Origin: DASXKD01 sp963734725
Lineage (GTDB): Bacteria; Actinomycetota; Actinomycetes; Streptosporangiales; Streptosporangiaceae
Reading direction: 5' to 3'
NCBI GenBank assembly: GCA_963734725.1
Contig: CAVTIX010000008.1
Span: 186,001 to 250,000 of the forward strand
Length of the DNA: 64,000 nucleotides
Shown here: in pieces, positions 27,811-38,244 of the stretch
Numbering within the stretch: position 1 is the first letter of the stretch
How the letters are laid out: each line of letters opens with the position of its first letter
Notes under the pieces: generated by a model
Database searches by the model: none
What the model saw: the letters and a program-made list of their open reading frames with translations, nothing else
Told to the model about the DNA's origin: nothing
Made by a program: the position numbers and the translations under genes

Positions 27811-29222
27811 ATGCGCTCACGTCCCGCGGCAGTGCTCGCTCAGTCCGTGTTGCTCGCGGCGGGCCTGCTGGCCGGGTGCAGCACCGCGGCCTCCACGGAC
27901 GGGACGGCCGCACCCACGGCGGCCAGCCCGGCGACGACGAGCCAGCCGCCCGCCGACGCCCGGCCGCGCCGACCGGGACCGACTGGACCACCTATCACCG
28001 GGACGCGGCCCGGACCGGCGTCGCGCCGGCCCGGCCGGCCGCGGGACCGCTGTCCATCGCCTGGCGGCGCCACCTCGACGGGGCCGTCTACGGCCAGCCC
28101 CTGGTAATCGGCAGGCTGGTGATCGCGGCGACCGAGGGCGACACGGTGTACGGGCTGGACCGGGCCACCGGCAAGATCCGATGGCACGTCCACCTCGGCG
28201 CCCCGGTCCCGTTGTCCGCGCTGCCGTGCGGGGACATCGATCCGCTCGGCATCACCGGGACAACGGTCTACGACCCGGCGACCCGCATGGTTTACGCGGT
28301 CGCGGAGACCACGGGGTTCCACCACGTGCTGGCGGGCATCGCGGCACACACCGGGAAGCTGGTCTTCAAGCGGGAGGTCCCGGCGCCGGACGGGCACCCG
28401 CGCTACGACCAGCAGCGCGCCGCGCTGCTGCTTAACCGCGGCCGGGTGTACGTGGCGTTCGGCGGGCTGTTCGGCGACTGCGGCCCTTACCAGGGGTCGA
28501 TCAGCGGGGTCCCGGCCTCGGGCCGCGGCCCCATCGTCTCGTACAAGGTGCCGACGGCCAGGGAAGCCGGCATGTGGGCGGCGGGCGGCCCGGTGGCCGG
28601 CCCGGACGGCGCCGTCTACGTCAGCGCGGGCAACGGGGCCGCGACCAGGCCGCCTTACGACGGCAGCGACTCGGTCACCGCGCTCACCCCGGCCCTGCGG
28701 CGCACCGGCATTTTCGCCCCATCCACCTGGCCCGCGGATAACGCCTCCGACCTCGACCTCGGCTCCACCGCGCCCGGCCTGCTGGGCAACGGGTTGATCC
28801 TGGCCGTTGGCAAGAGCGGCACCGGGTACCTGCTGAACTCCCGCCACCTCACCGGCGTGGGCTCGCAGGTGGCCAAGGCGCCGGTGTGCGCCGCCTTCGG
28901 GGGGATGGCAACCCGGGGCGCCGTCGTCTACGTGCCGTGCATCTCCGGCGGGATGGCGGCCGTAGACACCTCCGGCAACAGGATCCAGGTGCTCTGGCGC
29001 GGCCCCGCCACGGCGCAGGGCTCGCCGGTGGCCGGCGGCGGCGCGGTCTGGGTCCCGGACTGGAACGCGGGGGTGCTGTACCAGCTTGACCCGCGCACCG
29101 GGCACGTCCAGCGCCTGATCAGGCTGGGCTCGGCGCTGCCTCACTTCGCTTCGCCGTCCCTGTCCGGGCCGCTCGCCCTGATCGGCACCATGAGCGGGGT
29201 GGTGGCGGTACACGGCGCGTGA
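27811..29222 (+). CDS. PQQ-repeat beta-propeller lipoprotein (one frameshift)
   Basis: The N-terminus from ATG 27811 is a lipoprotein signal (VLLAAGLLAGCST, lipobox Cys23). The mature part, read in another frame from about 27965, has WTTYHRDAARTGV and repeated blades such as DTVYGLDRATGKIRWHVHLG, typical of PQQ-like propeller proteins. The whole is one base short of a multiple of three, so a one-base loss near 27955-27980 is likely. It is probably an extracellular scaffold or binding protein; PQQ itself need not be bound. Confidence 0.78.
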
Positions 29223-29247
29223 TCCGGCCGCCTGCCAGACTGGAGCG

Positions 29248-29967
29248 GTGGCAACTCCGCCCGACTACCCGCAGCCGCCTCCGCCCGCGTTCCTGTTCGA
29301 CCTGGACGGGACGCTGATCGACAGCGTGTACCAGCATGTGATCGCCTGGCGCACGGCGCTGGCCCGGTTGTCCATTGACCTGTCGGTGTGGCGGATCCAC
29401 CGGCGGATCGGGATGAGCGGCGGCCTGTTCGTGTCCGCGCTGCTCCGGGAGACCGGGCGGACGCTGTCCGGCGACGACATCGCCATGCTGCAGATCTGGC
29501 ACAGCGAGGAGTACCTGGCCCAGGCGGACTCGGTCCGGCCGCTGCCCGGGGCGGCGGAACTGCTGGCGACGCTGACCGAGCACAAGATCCCCTGGGCCAT
29601 CGCGACCAGCGGCTATCAGGTCACGGCCGGGCGCGCCCTGGCGATGCTCGGCCTGCCGCCGGACGCGCCGCTGGTGACCAGGGACCAGGTGGCCCACGCC
29701 AAACCGGATCCGGATCTCTTCCTGGCCGCCGCGGCGCTGCTGGGCGTCGAGGCACGGAACGCGTTCGTCGTCGGGGACAGCGTCTGGGACCTGCTCGCCG
29801 CCCGCCGCGCCGGGGCCATGGGGATCGGCGTGCTGTCCGGCGGCTACGGCCGGGAGGAGCTTGAGCGGGCCGGCGCGTACCGGGTCTACGCCGACCCCGC
29901 CGACCTGCTCGCCCGCGCCGACGAGGTGGGCGTCCGCCTCGGTCCCCCGTCCCCGGCAGGAGACTGA
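29248..29967 (+). CDS. HAD-superfamily phosphatase, beta-phosphoglucomutase-like
   Basis: A 239-residue protein from GTG 29248 with GGAGCG upstream. Motif I FLFDLDGTLIDS carries the nucleophile Asp, motif II is IATSGYQ, the Lys is in HAKPDPDLFLAA and motif IV is VVGDSVWDLLAA. A helical cap follows motif I. Sugar phosphates or phosphoglycolate are likely substrates. It follows the lipoprotein gene by 25 bp. Confidence 0.88.
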   Translation: MATPPDYPQPPPPAFLFDLDGTLIDSVYQHVIAWRTALARLSIDLSVWRIHRRIGMSGGLFVSALLRETGRTLSGDDIAMLQIWHSEEYLAQADSVRPLPGAAELLATLTEHKIPWAIATSGYQVTAGRALAMLGLPPDAPLVTRDQVAHAKPDPDLFLAAAALLGVEARNAFVVGDSVWDLLAARRAGAMGIGVLSGGYGREELERAGAYRVYADPADLLARADEVGVRLGPPSPAGD

Positions 29968-29988
29968 GGCCGCGACCTTGCCGCCGCG

Positions 29989-30750
29989 TTATCCCTGGCC
30001 GGCTGGGTGGCTCGTGGCGAGTGCGGCACCGGCCTGGTCGGCGAGCGCGACGGCCAGCAGCCGTTGTTCGAGAGTCGGCCGGGCACCCGGGCTGGGCGTC
30101 ATCAGGAACCGGCCCTGGAACACGCCGCCGCTTTCCACCAGAAGTTCGACGTCGGTGCCCGGGGGGAGGCCCTCGGCATCCACATCCCAGGCTCGGTGCG
30201 CGACGGTAACCGACCCATCGTGCGCCATCCGGGCTGGCTGGCCGAGCCCGGCGGCGCCGTACTCGAACCGGCACGACCTCAGGGACAGCACCCGGGTGAG
30301 CTGGCTGGCCACCTGATCGACCAGCGCAGACGGGCTGGTCCCGGTGGCGACGGCCTGGGCGGCAGCGTGGATCCCGTCGAGGTAGCCGGCCCGCCGGCTC
30401 GCGGCCGCGTGCTGGCGCCGCCCCCACACCGCGATCTCGGTGACCGCCACGCCGATGACCAGCAGAAGGATGGTGGTCTCGATATCGGCCCGGCGGGTAA
30501 TGGTGAACCGTTCGTAGGGGCGGGTGAGGAAAAAGTCGAACCACACCGCCGCCGAGACCGAGGCCAGGTAACCGGCCAGCCGGTACCCGTTCGCGGCGAC
30601 GGCCACCACCACCAGGATCAGGGCCAGGGCGGCGTCGGTGTTGGGGAAACTGCCGCGGAACGGGACCAGGATCGCGGCCAGCGCCAGCGGGGCCGCGAGC
30701 CCGGCCAGCACCGCCACCGCGTCCCGGCGGGACATTGGCCAAATCCGCAT
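29989..30750 (-). CDS. DUF4118 membrane sensor-like protein (KdpD-type helices)
   Basis: A 253-residue protein with four helices arranged as in the KdpD transmembrane domain (FPNTDAALALILVVVAVAAN, LASVSAAVWFDFFLTRPYERFTI, then ETTILLLVIGVAVTEIAVWG) and a C-terminal GAF-like segment. There is no kinase domain. It is divergent from the kdp locus, so it may sense or modulate potassium or turgor together with KdpD; this is inferred from position. Confidence 0.78.
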   Translation of the reverse strand: MRIWPMSRRDAVAVLAGLAAPLALAAILVPFRGSFPNTDAALALILVVVAVAANGYRLAGYLASVSAAVWFDFFLTRPYERFTITRRADIETTILLLVIGVAVTEIAVWGRRQHAAASRRAGYLDGIHAAAQAVATGTSPSALVDQVASQLTRVLSLRSCRFEYGAAGLGQPARMAHDGSVTVAHRAWDVDAEGLPPGTDVELLVESGGVFQGRFLMTPSPGARPTLEQRLLAVALADQAGAALATSHPAGQG

Positions 30751-30926
30751 GCAACCGTGATAACACGGGCCGCACTCTCCGGCTGCATGGGTTCTGTTAG
30801 GGAATCCCCTGGGCCCCGCATGGGTGCCGCATGGACCGGCCGAGAAACTCCGTTCCCCCAGTTAAGACTGCATAGTCGCCCGGATCCCAGAGGTGCTGCC
30901 GGGCTGCCAGAGTCCGAGGAGGGACC

Positions 30927-31016
30927 GTGTCCGACGTGCTCTATATCGGCTTGATCATTGTCGTCTTCGCCGCGCTGTGGCTGTTGGTGAAGGGGGTCGA
31001 GCGCTTTGAGCGCTGA
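30927..31016 (+). CDS. 29-residue membrane microprotein upstream of kdpF
   Basis: GTG 30927 with GAGGAGGG just upstream opens a frame for 29 residues: one helix (DVLYIGLIIVVFAALWLLV) then KGVERFER. The end overlaps the kdpF TTG start by 11 bp. It is too short for normal gene calling. The arrangement suggests an additional small subunit or regulator of the Kdp complex; I do not know a name for it. Confidence 0.65.
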   Translation: MSDVLYIGLIIVVFAALWLLVKGVERFER

Positions 31017-31095
31017 GAACTGGATCGGCCTGATCGGCGGCATCTTGCTGACCGTCTACCTGTTCGTGGCCCTCGTCCTGCCTGAGAGGTTCTAG
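31006..31095 (+). CDS. kdpF: K+-transporting ATPase small subunit KdpF
   Basis: A 29-residue single-helix peptide from TTG 31006: ENWIGLIGGILLTVYLFVAL then VLPERF, which matches the KdpF pattern of a central helix ending in a Pro-Glu-(Lys/Arg)-Phe tail. It stabilises the KdpABC complex in the membrane. Its TAG overlaps the kdpA GTG by 1 bp (TAGTG), so the start of kdpA is coupled to it. Confidence 0.88.
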   Translation: MSAENWIGLIGGILLTVYLFVALVLPERF

Positions 31096-32768
31096 TGAGC
31101 AGCACAGCCGCGGGCTGGCTCCAGGTCGGCCTGCTCGTCGCGGCGCTCGCCGCGTGCTACATCCCGCTGGGCAACTACATCGCCAAGATCTTCACCACGG
31201 ACAAGCACTGGCGGGTCGAGCGGGCCATCTTCAAGGCGACCGGCATCGACCCGGACGTGGACCAGACGTGGGGCCAGTACCTGCGCAGCATGCTCGCGTT
31301 CTCCGCGGTCAGCGTGCTGCTCCTGTACGGGATGCAGCGGCTGCAGGGTTACCTGCTGTCGTTCGTGGGACCGCACATGGCCGCCGTGCCGGCCAACACG
31401 GCCTTCAACACCGCGGTCTCGTTCACCACCAACACCAACTGGCAGAACTACTCCGGCGAATCCACGATGACCTACCTCGTGCAGATGAGCGGCCTGGCGG
31501 TGCAGAACTTCCTGTCCGCCGCGGTCGGCCTGGTGGTCGCGATCGCGATGATCCGCGGCTTCGTCCGGTCCCGGACCGGCACGCTGGGCAACTTCTGGGC
31601 AGACCTCACCCACGCCGTGGTGCGCCTGCTGCTGCCGCTGTCCGTCATCGGCGCGATCGTCCTGATGGCCGGCGGTGCCATCGACAACTTCGCGAACTAC
31701 CACGCGATCACCACGCTGTCCGGCGCGCACCAGACGATCGTCGGCGGCCCGGTGGCCTCGCAGGAGGTCATCAAGGAGATGGGGAACAACGGCGGCGGGT
31801 TCTTCAACGCCAACTCCGCGCACCCGTTCGAGAACCCGAACCCGTTCACCAACATCTTCGAGATCTTCCTGCTGCTGCTGATCCCGTTCAGCCTGCCCCG
31901 CACGTTCGGCAAGATGGTCAAGGACAACCGGCAGGGGTACGCGATCCTCGCGATCATGGCGATCATCTGGGTCGCCGCGGTCGCCGGGCTCAGCTTCTTC
32001 GAGGCCCACACCGGCACCGGCGGCACCGCGACGATCGCCGCGGGCCACGCCGCGGAAGGCACCGAGGTCAGGTTCGGGACGCCCGGCTGCTCGGTGTTCG
32101 CCGCGTCCACGACGCTGACCTCGACCGGCGCGGTGAACTGCTTCCACGACTCGCTCACCCCGTTCGGCGGGGGCATCGCGCTGTTCGACATCACGCTCGG
32201 CGAGATCGCCCCCGGCGGCATCGGCGCCGGGATGTACGGGATCCTCATCCTGGCCGTCGTCACGGTGTTCGTGGCCGGGCTGATGGTCGGCCGGACGCCG
32301 GAGTACATCGGCAAGAAGATCCGGCCGACCGAGATGAAGTACGCGGCGCTGTACTTCCTGACCATCCCCGTGGTCACCCTCACCGCGGCCGGGCTGTCGA
32401 TCGCGACCAAGCAGGGTCAGACACCGATCTTCAACCCGGGCCCGCACGGCCTGACCGAGGTCATGTACGCGTTCGCGTCGGAAGCCAACAACAACGGCTC
32501 CGCGTTCGCCGGGCTGGGCACGGCCGCCACCTGGTATCAGGTTCTCGGCGGGGTCGTGATGCTGCTCGGCCGGTTCGCGCCGGAGATCTTCGCGCTCGGC
32601 CTGGCCGGGTCGCTGGCCCGGCAGAGCCCGGTGCCCGCGAGCGCGGGCACGCTGGACACCAGGACGCCGCTGTTCGTCGGCATGGTCGTCGGCGTGATTC
32701 TCATCCTGGTCGGCCTGACCTACTTCCCCGCGTTCGCGCTGGGGCCGTTCGCAGAAGGACTGCACTGA
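31095..32768 (+). CDS. kdpA: K+-transporting ATPase subunit A
   Basis: A 557-residue potassium-channel-like subunit with about ten helices. The four selectivity-loop regions are visible, for example NTAFNTAVSFTTNTNWQNY, MGNNGGGFFNANSAHPFENP and ASEANNNGSAFAGL. It binds and translocates K+ driven by KdpB. The frame is intact and the length normal. Confidence 0.95.
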   Translation: MSSTAAGWLQVGLLVAALAACYIPLGNYIAKIFTTDKHWRVERAIFKATGIDPDVDQTWGQYLRSMLAFSAVSVLLLYGMQRLQGYLLSFVGPHMAAVPANTAFNTAVSFTTNTNWQNYSGESTMTYLVQMSGLAVQNFLSAAVGLVVAIAMIRGFVRSRTGTLGNFWADLTHAVVRLLLPLSVIGAIVLMAGGAIDNFANYHAITTLSGAHQTIVGGPVASQEVIKEMGNNGGGFFNANSAHPFENPNPFTNIFEIFLLLLIPFSLPRTFGKMVKDNRQGYAILAIMAIIWVAAVAGLSFFEAHTGTGGTATIAAGHAAEGTEVRFGTPGCSVFAASTTLTSTGAVNCFHDSLTPFGGGIALFDITLGEIAPGGIGAGMYGILILAVVTVFVAGLMVGRTPEYIGKKIRPTEMKYAALYFLTIPVVTLTAAGLSIATKQGQTPIFNPGPHGLTEVMYAFASEANNNGSAFAGLGTAATWYQVLGGVVMLLGRFAPEIFALGLAGSLARQSPVPASAGTLDTRTPLFVGMVVGVILILVGLTYFPAFALGPFAEGLH

Positions 32769-32769
32769 C

Positions 32770-34898
32770 ATGGCTGTGACAACGACACCGCAGACGGGCG
32801 GCGAGGCCCGCGGGCCTGGCCGAGCGCCAGCCGCGCCGGATCGGCGGCGGCCTGCTTGACCCGAAGATTCTGTGGAAGTCGCTCCCCGACGCGTTCAAGA
32901 AGCTGGACCCGCGGGTCCAGCTCCGCAACCCGGTCATGTTCGTGGTCGAGGTCGGCGCCGCGATCACCACCTACACCGCGATCTTCAACGACAAACAGCC
33001 TGTCTTCAATTGGACGATCGTCGTCTTCTTGTGGCTGACCGTGGTCTTCGCCAACCTGGCCGAGGCCGTGGCCGAGGGCCGCGGCAAGGCCCAGGCCGAG
33101 ACGCTGCGCCGGACCAAGCGCGAGACCGTGGCCCGCCGACTCATCGACTGGCACCCGGGCCAGGCCGACACCCGCGAAGAGCAGGTGCCCGGCACCCAGC
33201 TCACCCTCGGCGACCACGTGGTGGTCGAGGCCGGGGAGATCATCCCCGGTGACGGTGACGTGGTCGAGGGCGTCGCGTCGGTGGACGAGTCAGCGATCAC
33301 CGGCGAGTCGGCCCCGGTCATCCGGGAGTCCGGCGGCGACCGGTCCGCGGTCACCGGCGGCACCAAGGTGCTGTCCGACCGGATCGTGGTGCACATCACC
33401 TCCAAGCCGGGCGAGACGTTCATCGACCGGATGATCGCCCTGGTCGAGGGGGCGCAACGGCAGAAGACGCCGAACGAGATCGCGCTGAACATCCTGCTCG
33501 CCTCGCTGACGATCATCTTCATGCTCGCGGTGATCACGCTGCAGCCGATGGCGTTCTATTCCGGTGCGCCGCAGAGCCTGGTCATCCTGGTCGCGCTGCT
33601 GGTCGCGCTGATTCCGACCACGATCGGCGCGCTGCTGTCCGCGATCGGCATCGCCGGGATGGACCGGCTGGTCCAGCGCAACGTGCTGGCCGTGTCCGGC
33701 CGCGCGGTGGAGGCGGCGGGCGACGTAAACACGCTGCTGCTGGACAAGACCGGCACGATCACCATCGGCAACCGCCAGGCCTCGGAGTTCCTGCCGGTCG
33801 GCGGCGTGACCGCGGCCGAGCTGGCCGACGCCGCGCAGCTGTCGTCGCATGGCCGACTACACGCCGGAGGGCCGGTCGATCGTGGTGCTCGCCAAGGAGC
33901 GGTACGGCCTGCGCGAGCGGCACGAGGGCGAGCTGCAGGGCGCGGAGTTCGTCGAGTTCACCGCGCAGACCCGGATGAGCGGCGTCGACCTGGCCGACGG
34001 CCGGCAGGTCCGCAAGGGCGCCTCCAGCGCGGTCCGGCAGTGGATCCGCGACAACGGCGGCACCCCCGCGGAGGAACTCGGCCCGATGGTCGACGGCATC
34101 TCCGCGGCCGGCGGCACGCCGCTGGTGGTGGCCGAGACGGGCGAACGGGACCGCCCGGGCGCTCGGCGTGATCCACCTCAAGGACATCGTCAAGGAGGGC
34201 ATCGCCGAGCGGTTCGCCGAGATGCGCACGATGGGCATCCGCACCGTCATGATCACCGGCGACAACCCGCTGACCGCCAAGGCCATCGCGGACGAGTCCG
34301 GCGTGGACGACTTCCTCGCCGAGGCCACGCCCGAGGACAAGATGGCGCTGATCCGCAAGGAGCAGGAGGGCGGCAAGCTGGTCGCGATGACCGGGGACGG
34401 CACCAACGACGCCCCGGCGCTCGCCCAGGCCGACGTCGGCGTGGCCATGAACACCGGGACCTCGGCCGCCAAGGAGGCCGGGAACATGGTGGACCTGGAC
34501 TCCAACCCGACCAAGCTCATCGAGATCGTGGAGATCGGCAAGCAGTTGCTGATCACCCGGGGCGCGCTGACCACGTTCTCCATCGCGAACGACGTGGCCA
34601 AGTACTTCGCGATGCTCCCGGCCATGTTCTCGACGCCGTGATCCCCGGCCTGGCCAAGCTGAACATCCTGCACCTGCACAGCCCGCAGTCGGCGATCACC
34701 TCGGCGATCATCTTCAACGCGCTGATCATCATCGCGCTGATCCCGCTGGCGCTGCGCGGCGTGCGCTACCGGCCGTCCTCCGCGTCGTCGCTGCTCCGCC
34801 GGAACCTGTGGATCTACGGCGTCGGCGGCCTGATCATCCCGTTCGTCGGGATCAAGGCCATCGACCTCATCATCCAGTTCATCCCAGGGTTTAGCTAA
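32770..34898 (+). CDS. kdpB: K+-transporting ATPase subunit B (four apparent frameshifts)
   Basis: The P-type ATPase subunit, about 700 residues in all. The catalytic motifs are intact: the actuator TGES (ITGESAPV), the phosphorylated Asp in LLLDKTGTIT, MITGDNPLTAKA and MTGDGTNDAPALAQ. Four changes of frame are needed, near 32790-32836, 33843-33849, 34140-34162 and 34630-34640. No coding content is lost at any of them, and kdpA and kdpC are intact, so indels in the sequence are more likely than decay. If real, the pump would be inactive. Confidence 0.9.
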
Positions 34899-34900
34899 AG

Positions 34901-35554
34901 GTGATCGGAAATTTCATGAACCGCCTTCCCGGCTGGCTCCGCCAGCACATCGTGGCGCTACGCGGGCTGCTCGTCTTCACAGTGATCTGCGGCATCGCCT
35001 ATCCGGTGGTCATGTGGGGCGTCGCCCAGGTGGCGTTCCACAACCAGGCCAACGGCTCGCTGGTCAGCTACCACGGGCACACGGTCGGCTCCAGCCTGCT
35101 GTGCCAGGAGTTCACCGACGCCAAGGGCAACCCGCTGCCGCAGTACTTCCAGCCGCGCCCGTCCTCCGCGGTCAACGCCGCGGACAAGACCGACTTCGGC
35201 TGCGACCCCGGGTTCTCCGCGGCGTCCAACCTCGGGCCGAACAACCCGGACCTGGTCAAGGCGATCAAGCAGCGGCAGCAGCAGATCGCGGCGTTCGACC
35301 ACGTCAAGATCTCGCAGATACCGGCCGACGCGGTGACCGCGTCCGGGTCCGGCCTGGACCCGAACATCTCCCCGCAGAACGCCGCCATCCAGGTGACCCG
35401 GGTCGCCGCGGCCCGCCACGTCAGCCCGGCCACGATCCAGGCGCTGGTCGCCCAGCACACCCAGGGCCGAACCCTCGGATTCCTGGGCGAACCGCGGGTG
35501 AATGTCCTTACACTCAACATCGCCCTCGATCAGAAGTACCCGTTCCAGGGCTGA
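34901..35554 (+). CDS. kdpC: K+-transporting ATPase subunit C
   Basis: A 217-residue subunit with one N-terminal helix (GLLVFTVICGIAYPVVMWGV) and an extracytoplasmic domain. Conserved features include VGSSLLCQEF, YFQPRPSSA, GSGLDPNISPQNA and the C-terminal GEPRVNVLTLNIALD. It assists K+ binding and complex assembly. GTG 34901 lies 2 bp after the kdpB stop. Confidence 0.94.
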   Translation: MIGNFMNRLPGWLRQHIVALRGLLVFTVICGIAYPVVMWGVAQVAFHNQANGSLVSYHGHTVGSSLLCQEFTDAKGNPLPQYFQPRPSSAVNAADKTDFGCDPGFSAASNLGPNNPDLVKAIKQRQQQIAAFDHVKISQIPADAVTASGSGLDPNISPQNAAIQVTRVAAARHVSPATIQALVAQHTQGRTLGFLGEPRVNVLTLNIALDQKYPFQG

Positions 35555-35557
35555 GCC

Positions 35558-35600
35558 CGCGCCCGGAGGAACCGCGCCCCGGCGGTTACCTCCGGGCGCG
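35558..35600 (+). terminator. Long hairpin between kdpC and kdpD
   Basis: CGCGCCCGGAGG (35558-35569) pairs with CCTCCGGGCGCG (35589-35600), and inside it AACCGC pairs with GCGGTT across a 6-nt loop, giving 18 bp with one bulged base. It starts 3 bp after the kdpC stop and separates the pump genes from the regulators, so it may be a partial terminator or processing site. Confidence 0.7.
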
Positions 35601-35630
35601 GCCACCTCGGCACACTGGTACCAGCAGGCA

Positions 35631-38244
35631 ATGAATGCGCGGGAGACGATGGGCAGTTCCGACCCGGGGAAACTCCGGATCTATCTCGGCAGCGCCGCAG
35701 GCGTCGGCAAGACCTACGCCATGCTCTGTGAGGGGCACCGGCGCGCCGAGCGGGGCACCGACGTGGTCGTTGGCTTCGTCGAGACGCACGGGCGCGAGCA
35801 CACAGCCGAACTGATCGAGGGCCTGGAGGTGGTCCCCCGGGCCCGGCTGCCCTACCGCGGCACCTTCTTCGAAGAGATGGACCTCGACGCGGTGCTCGCC
35901 CGCAAGCCGCAGGTCGCGCTCGTCGACGAGCTCGCGCACACCAACGTGCCCGGCGCCCGCAACGAAAAACGCTGGCAGGACGTGGAGGAACTGCTGGGGG
36001 CGGGCATCGACGTCATCACCACCGTCAACATCCAGCACTTGGAATCGCTCAACGACGTGGTCGAGAAGATCACCGGCGTGCCGCAGCGGGAGACGGTGCC
36101 CGACGCCGTGGTCCGGTCGGCCGACCAGGTCGAGCTGGTGGACATGACGCCGGAGGCGCTGCGCCGCCGGATGGCGCACGGGAACATCTACGCCGCCGAC
36201 AAGATCGACGCGGCGCTGAACAACTACTTCCGTGCGGGCAACCTCACCGCGCTGCGCGAACTGGCGCTGCTGTGGCTGGCCGACAAGGTGGACGAGGGCC
36301 TCCAGCGTTACCGGGCCGCGCACCACATCAGCCAGACCTGGGAGGCGCGGGAACGCGTGGTGGTCGCGCTGACCGGCGGTCCGGAGGGCGAGACGCTGAT
36401 CCGCCGCGCGGCCCGGATCGCGGCCCGCTCCTCCGGCGGTGACCTGCTCGCCGTGCACGTCACCCGGTCCGACGGGCTGACCGGCGCCGACCCTGCCGCG
36501 CTGGCCGCCCAGCGGCGGCTGGTCGAGTCTCTCGGCGGCAGCTACCACCAGGTGGTCGGGGACGACATCCCGCAAGCGCTGCTCACCTTCGCCCGGGCGG
36601 AGAACGCCACCCAGCTCGTGCTAGGGGCCAGCCGACGGTCCTGGCTGTCTGCCCTGCTCACCGGGCCCGGGTTCGGGGCGCGTACCATCCGCGGCTCCGG
36701 CGACATCGACGTGCACATCGTCACCCACTCGCACATGGGCCGGGGCCGGGGGCTGCCCAGGGCCGGGGGCGGCCTGACCCTGCGCCGCCAGCTCGCCGGC
36801 TACTTGCTCGCCGCGGTGCTCGCGCCGGTGCTGACGATCGCGCTGACCAGCGTCCGGGGCGGGCTCAACCTGATCAGCGACGTGCTGGTGTTCCTGGTCG
36901 GCGGTAATCGTGGTCGCGCTGGTCGGCGGGTTCGTGCCGGCGGTGCTGCTGGCCGTCGCCAGCTCGCTGCTGCTCAACTTCTACTTCGTACCGCCGGTTC
37001 ACAAGTTCACCATCGCCGAGGTCAACAACGCCCTGGCGCTCGGCGTGTTCGTGGTGGTGGCGCTGCTGGTCAGCTCGGTCGTGGACATGGCGGCCAGGCG
37101 CACCAGGCAGGCGGCCCGCGCCTCGGCGGAGTCCGCGCTGCTGGCCACCACGGCCGGCGACGTGCTGGCCGGCCAGCGCCCGGTCGAGGCGGTGCTCGAC
37201 CGGGTCCGTGAGGCGTTCGGCATGGACTCGGTCACGCTGCTGGAACGCGCCGGCGACGGCGGGACCCCCATGGGCCCAGCCACCGCCTGGACCGTGGTCG
37301 CGCGCTCCGGCCCGGAAGGGGCCACCAGGCCCGACGAAGCGGACGTCGAGGTGCCGGTCGCCAAGGGACTGCGCCTCGCGCTGCGCGGCCGCACGCTCAC
37401 CGCCGCCGACCACCGGGTGCTCAACGCGTTCGCCGCCTACGCGGCCGTGGCGCTGGAGCAGCAGCGGCTGGCCGCCGAGGCCGAGGCGGCCAGGCCAATC
37501 GCCGAGGCGGACCGATTGCGCACCGCGCTGCTCGCCGCGGTCAGCCACGACCTGCGTACCCCGCTGGCCTCGGCGAAGGCGGCGGTGACCAGCCTGCGCT
37601 CCCCCGACGTCACCTGGGACGCGGCCGACCGCGAGGAACTGCTCGCCACCGCGGACGAGTCGCTGGACAAGCTGACCCGGCTGGTCGGCAATCTGCTAGA
37701 CATGAGCAGGCTGCAGGCGGGGGCGCTCGCGGTGTTCAGCCGGCCGACCGCCCTCGACGAGGTGGTGGCCGGGGCTCTTGACGACCTGGGCCCGGCCAGC
37801 CGGGACGTGATCGTGGACATCCCCGAGTCGCTGCCCGAGGTCCAGGCGGATCCCGGGATCCTGGAGCGGGTGATCGTCAACCTCACCGGCAATGCGCTGC
37901 GCTACTCACCGCCGGGCAAGCCTCCGCTGCTGGCCGCCAGCGCACTCGGCGACCGGGTGGAACTGCGGGTGGTGGACCGCGGGCCGGGCATCCCGCCCGA
38001 TGATCACGACCGGATCTTCGTGCCGTTCCAGCGGCTGGGCGACACCGACAACACCTCGGGGGTGGGCCTCGGCCTGGCCCTGTCCCGGGGCCTCACCGAG
38101 GTGATGGACGGGACCCTCGAACCGGAGGAAACGCCCGGCGGCGGCCTGACGATGATCATCTCCCTGCCGGCCGTGGCCGCGGACCGCCCACCGGCGACCG
38201 CGCCAGGGCGGCGCGAGCGCGACGAGACAGCCGGTGCCCACTGA
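35631..38244 (+). CDS. kdpD: Osmosensitive K+ channel histidine kinase KdpD (one frameshift)
   Basis: The KdpD domain (Walker A LGSAAGVGKTY, Walker B-like VALVDELAHTN) is followed by a USP domain, four membrane helices (DUF4118), a GAF region, HisKA (AAVSHDLRTPLASAK) and HATPase (NLTGNALRYSPPG, DRGPGIPPDD, GVGLGLALS). The frame changes near 36898-36908 within the second helix; the gene is one base over a multiple of three. A second possible start is ATG 35649. It activates KdpE under K+ limitation. Confidence 0.9.

Noticed and set aside
30866..30877. GACT-GCAT-AGTC as a KdpE operator
   Set aside because: Four-base arms are too short to separate from chance, and the site does not resemble a T-rich KdpE box.
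32770..34898. Programmed frameshifting in kdpB
   Set aside because: Four separate sites with differing sequence and no slippery heptamer or consistent downstream structure; indel errors are simpler.
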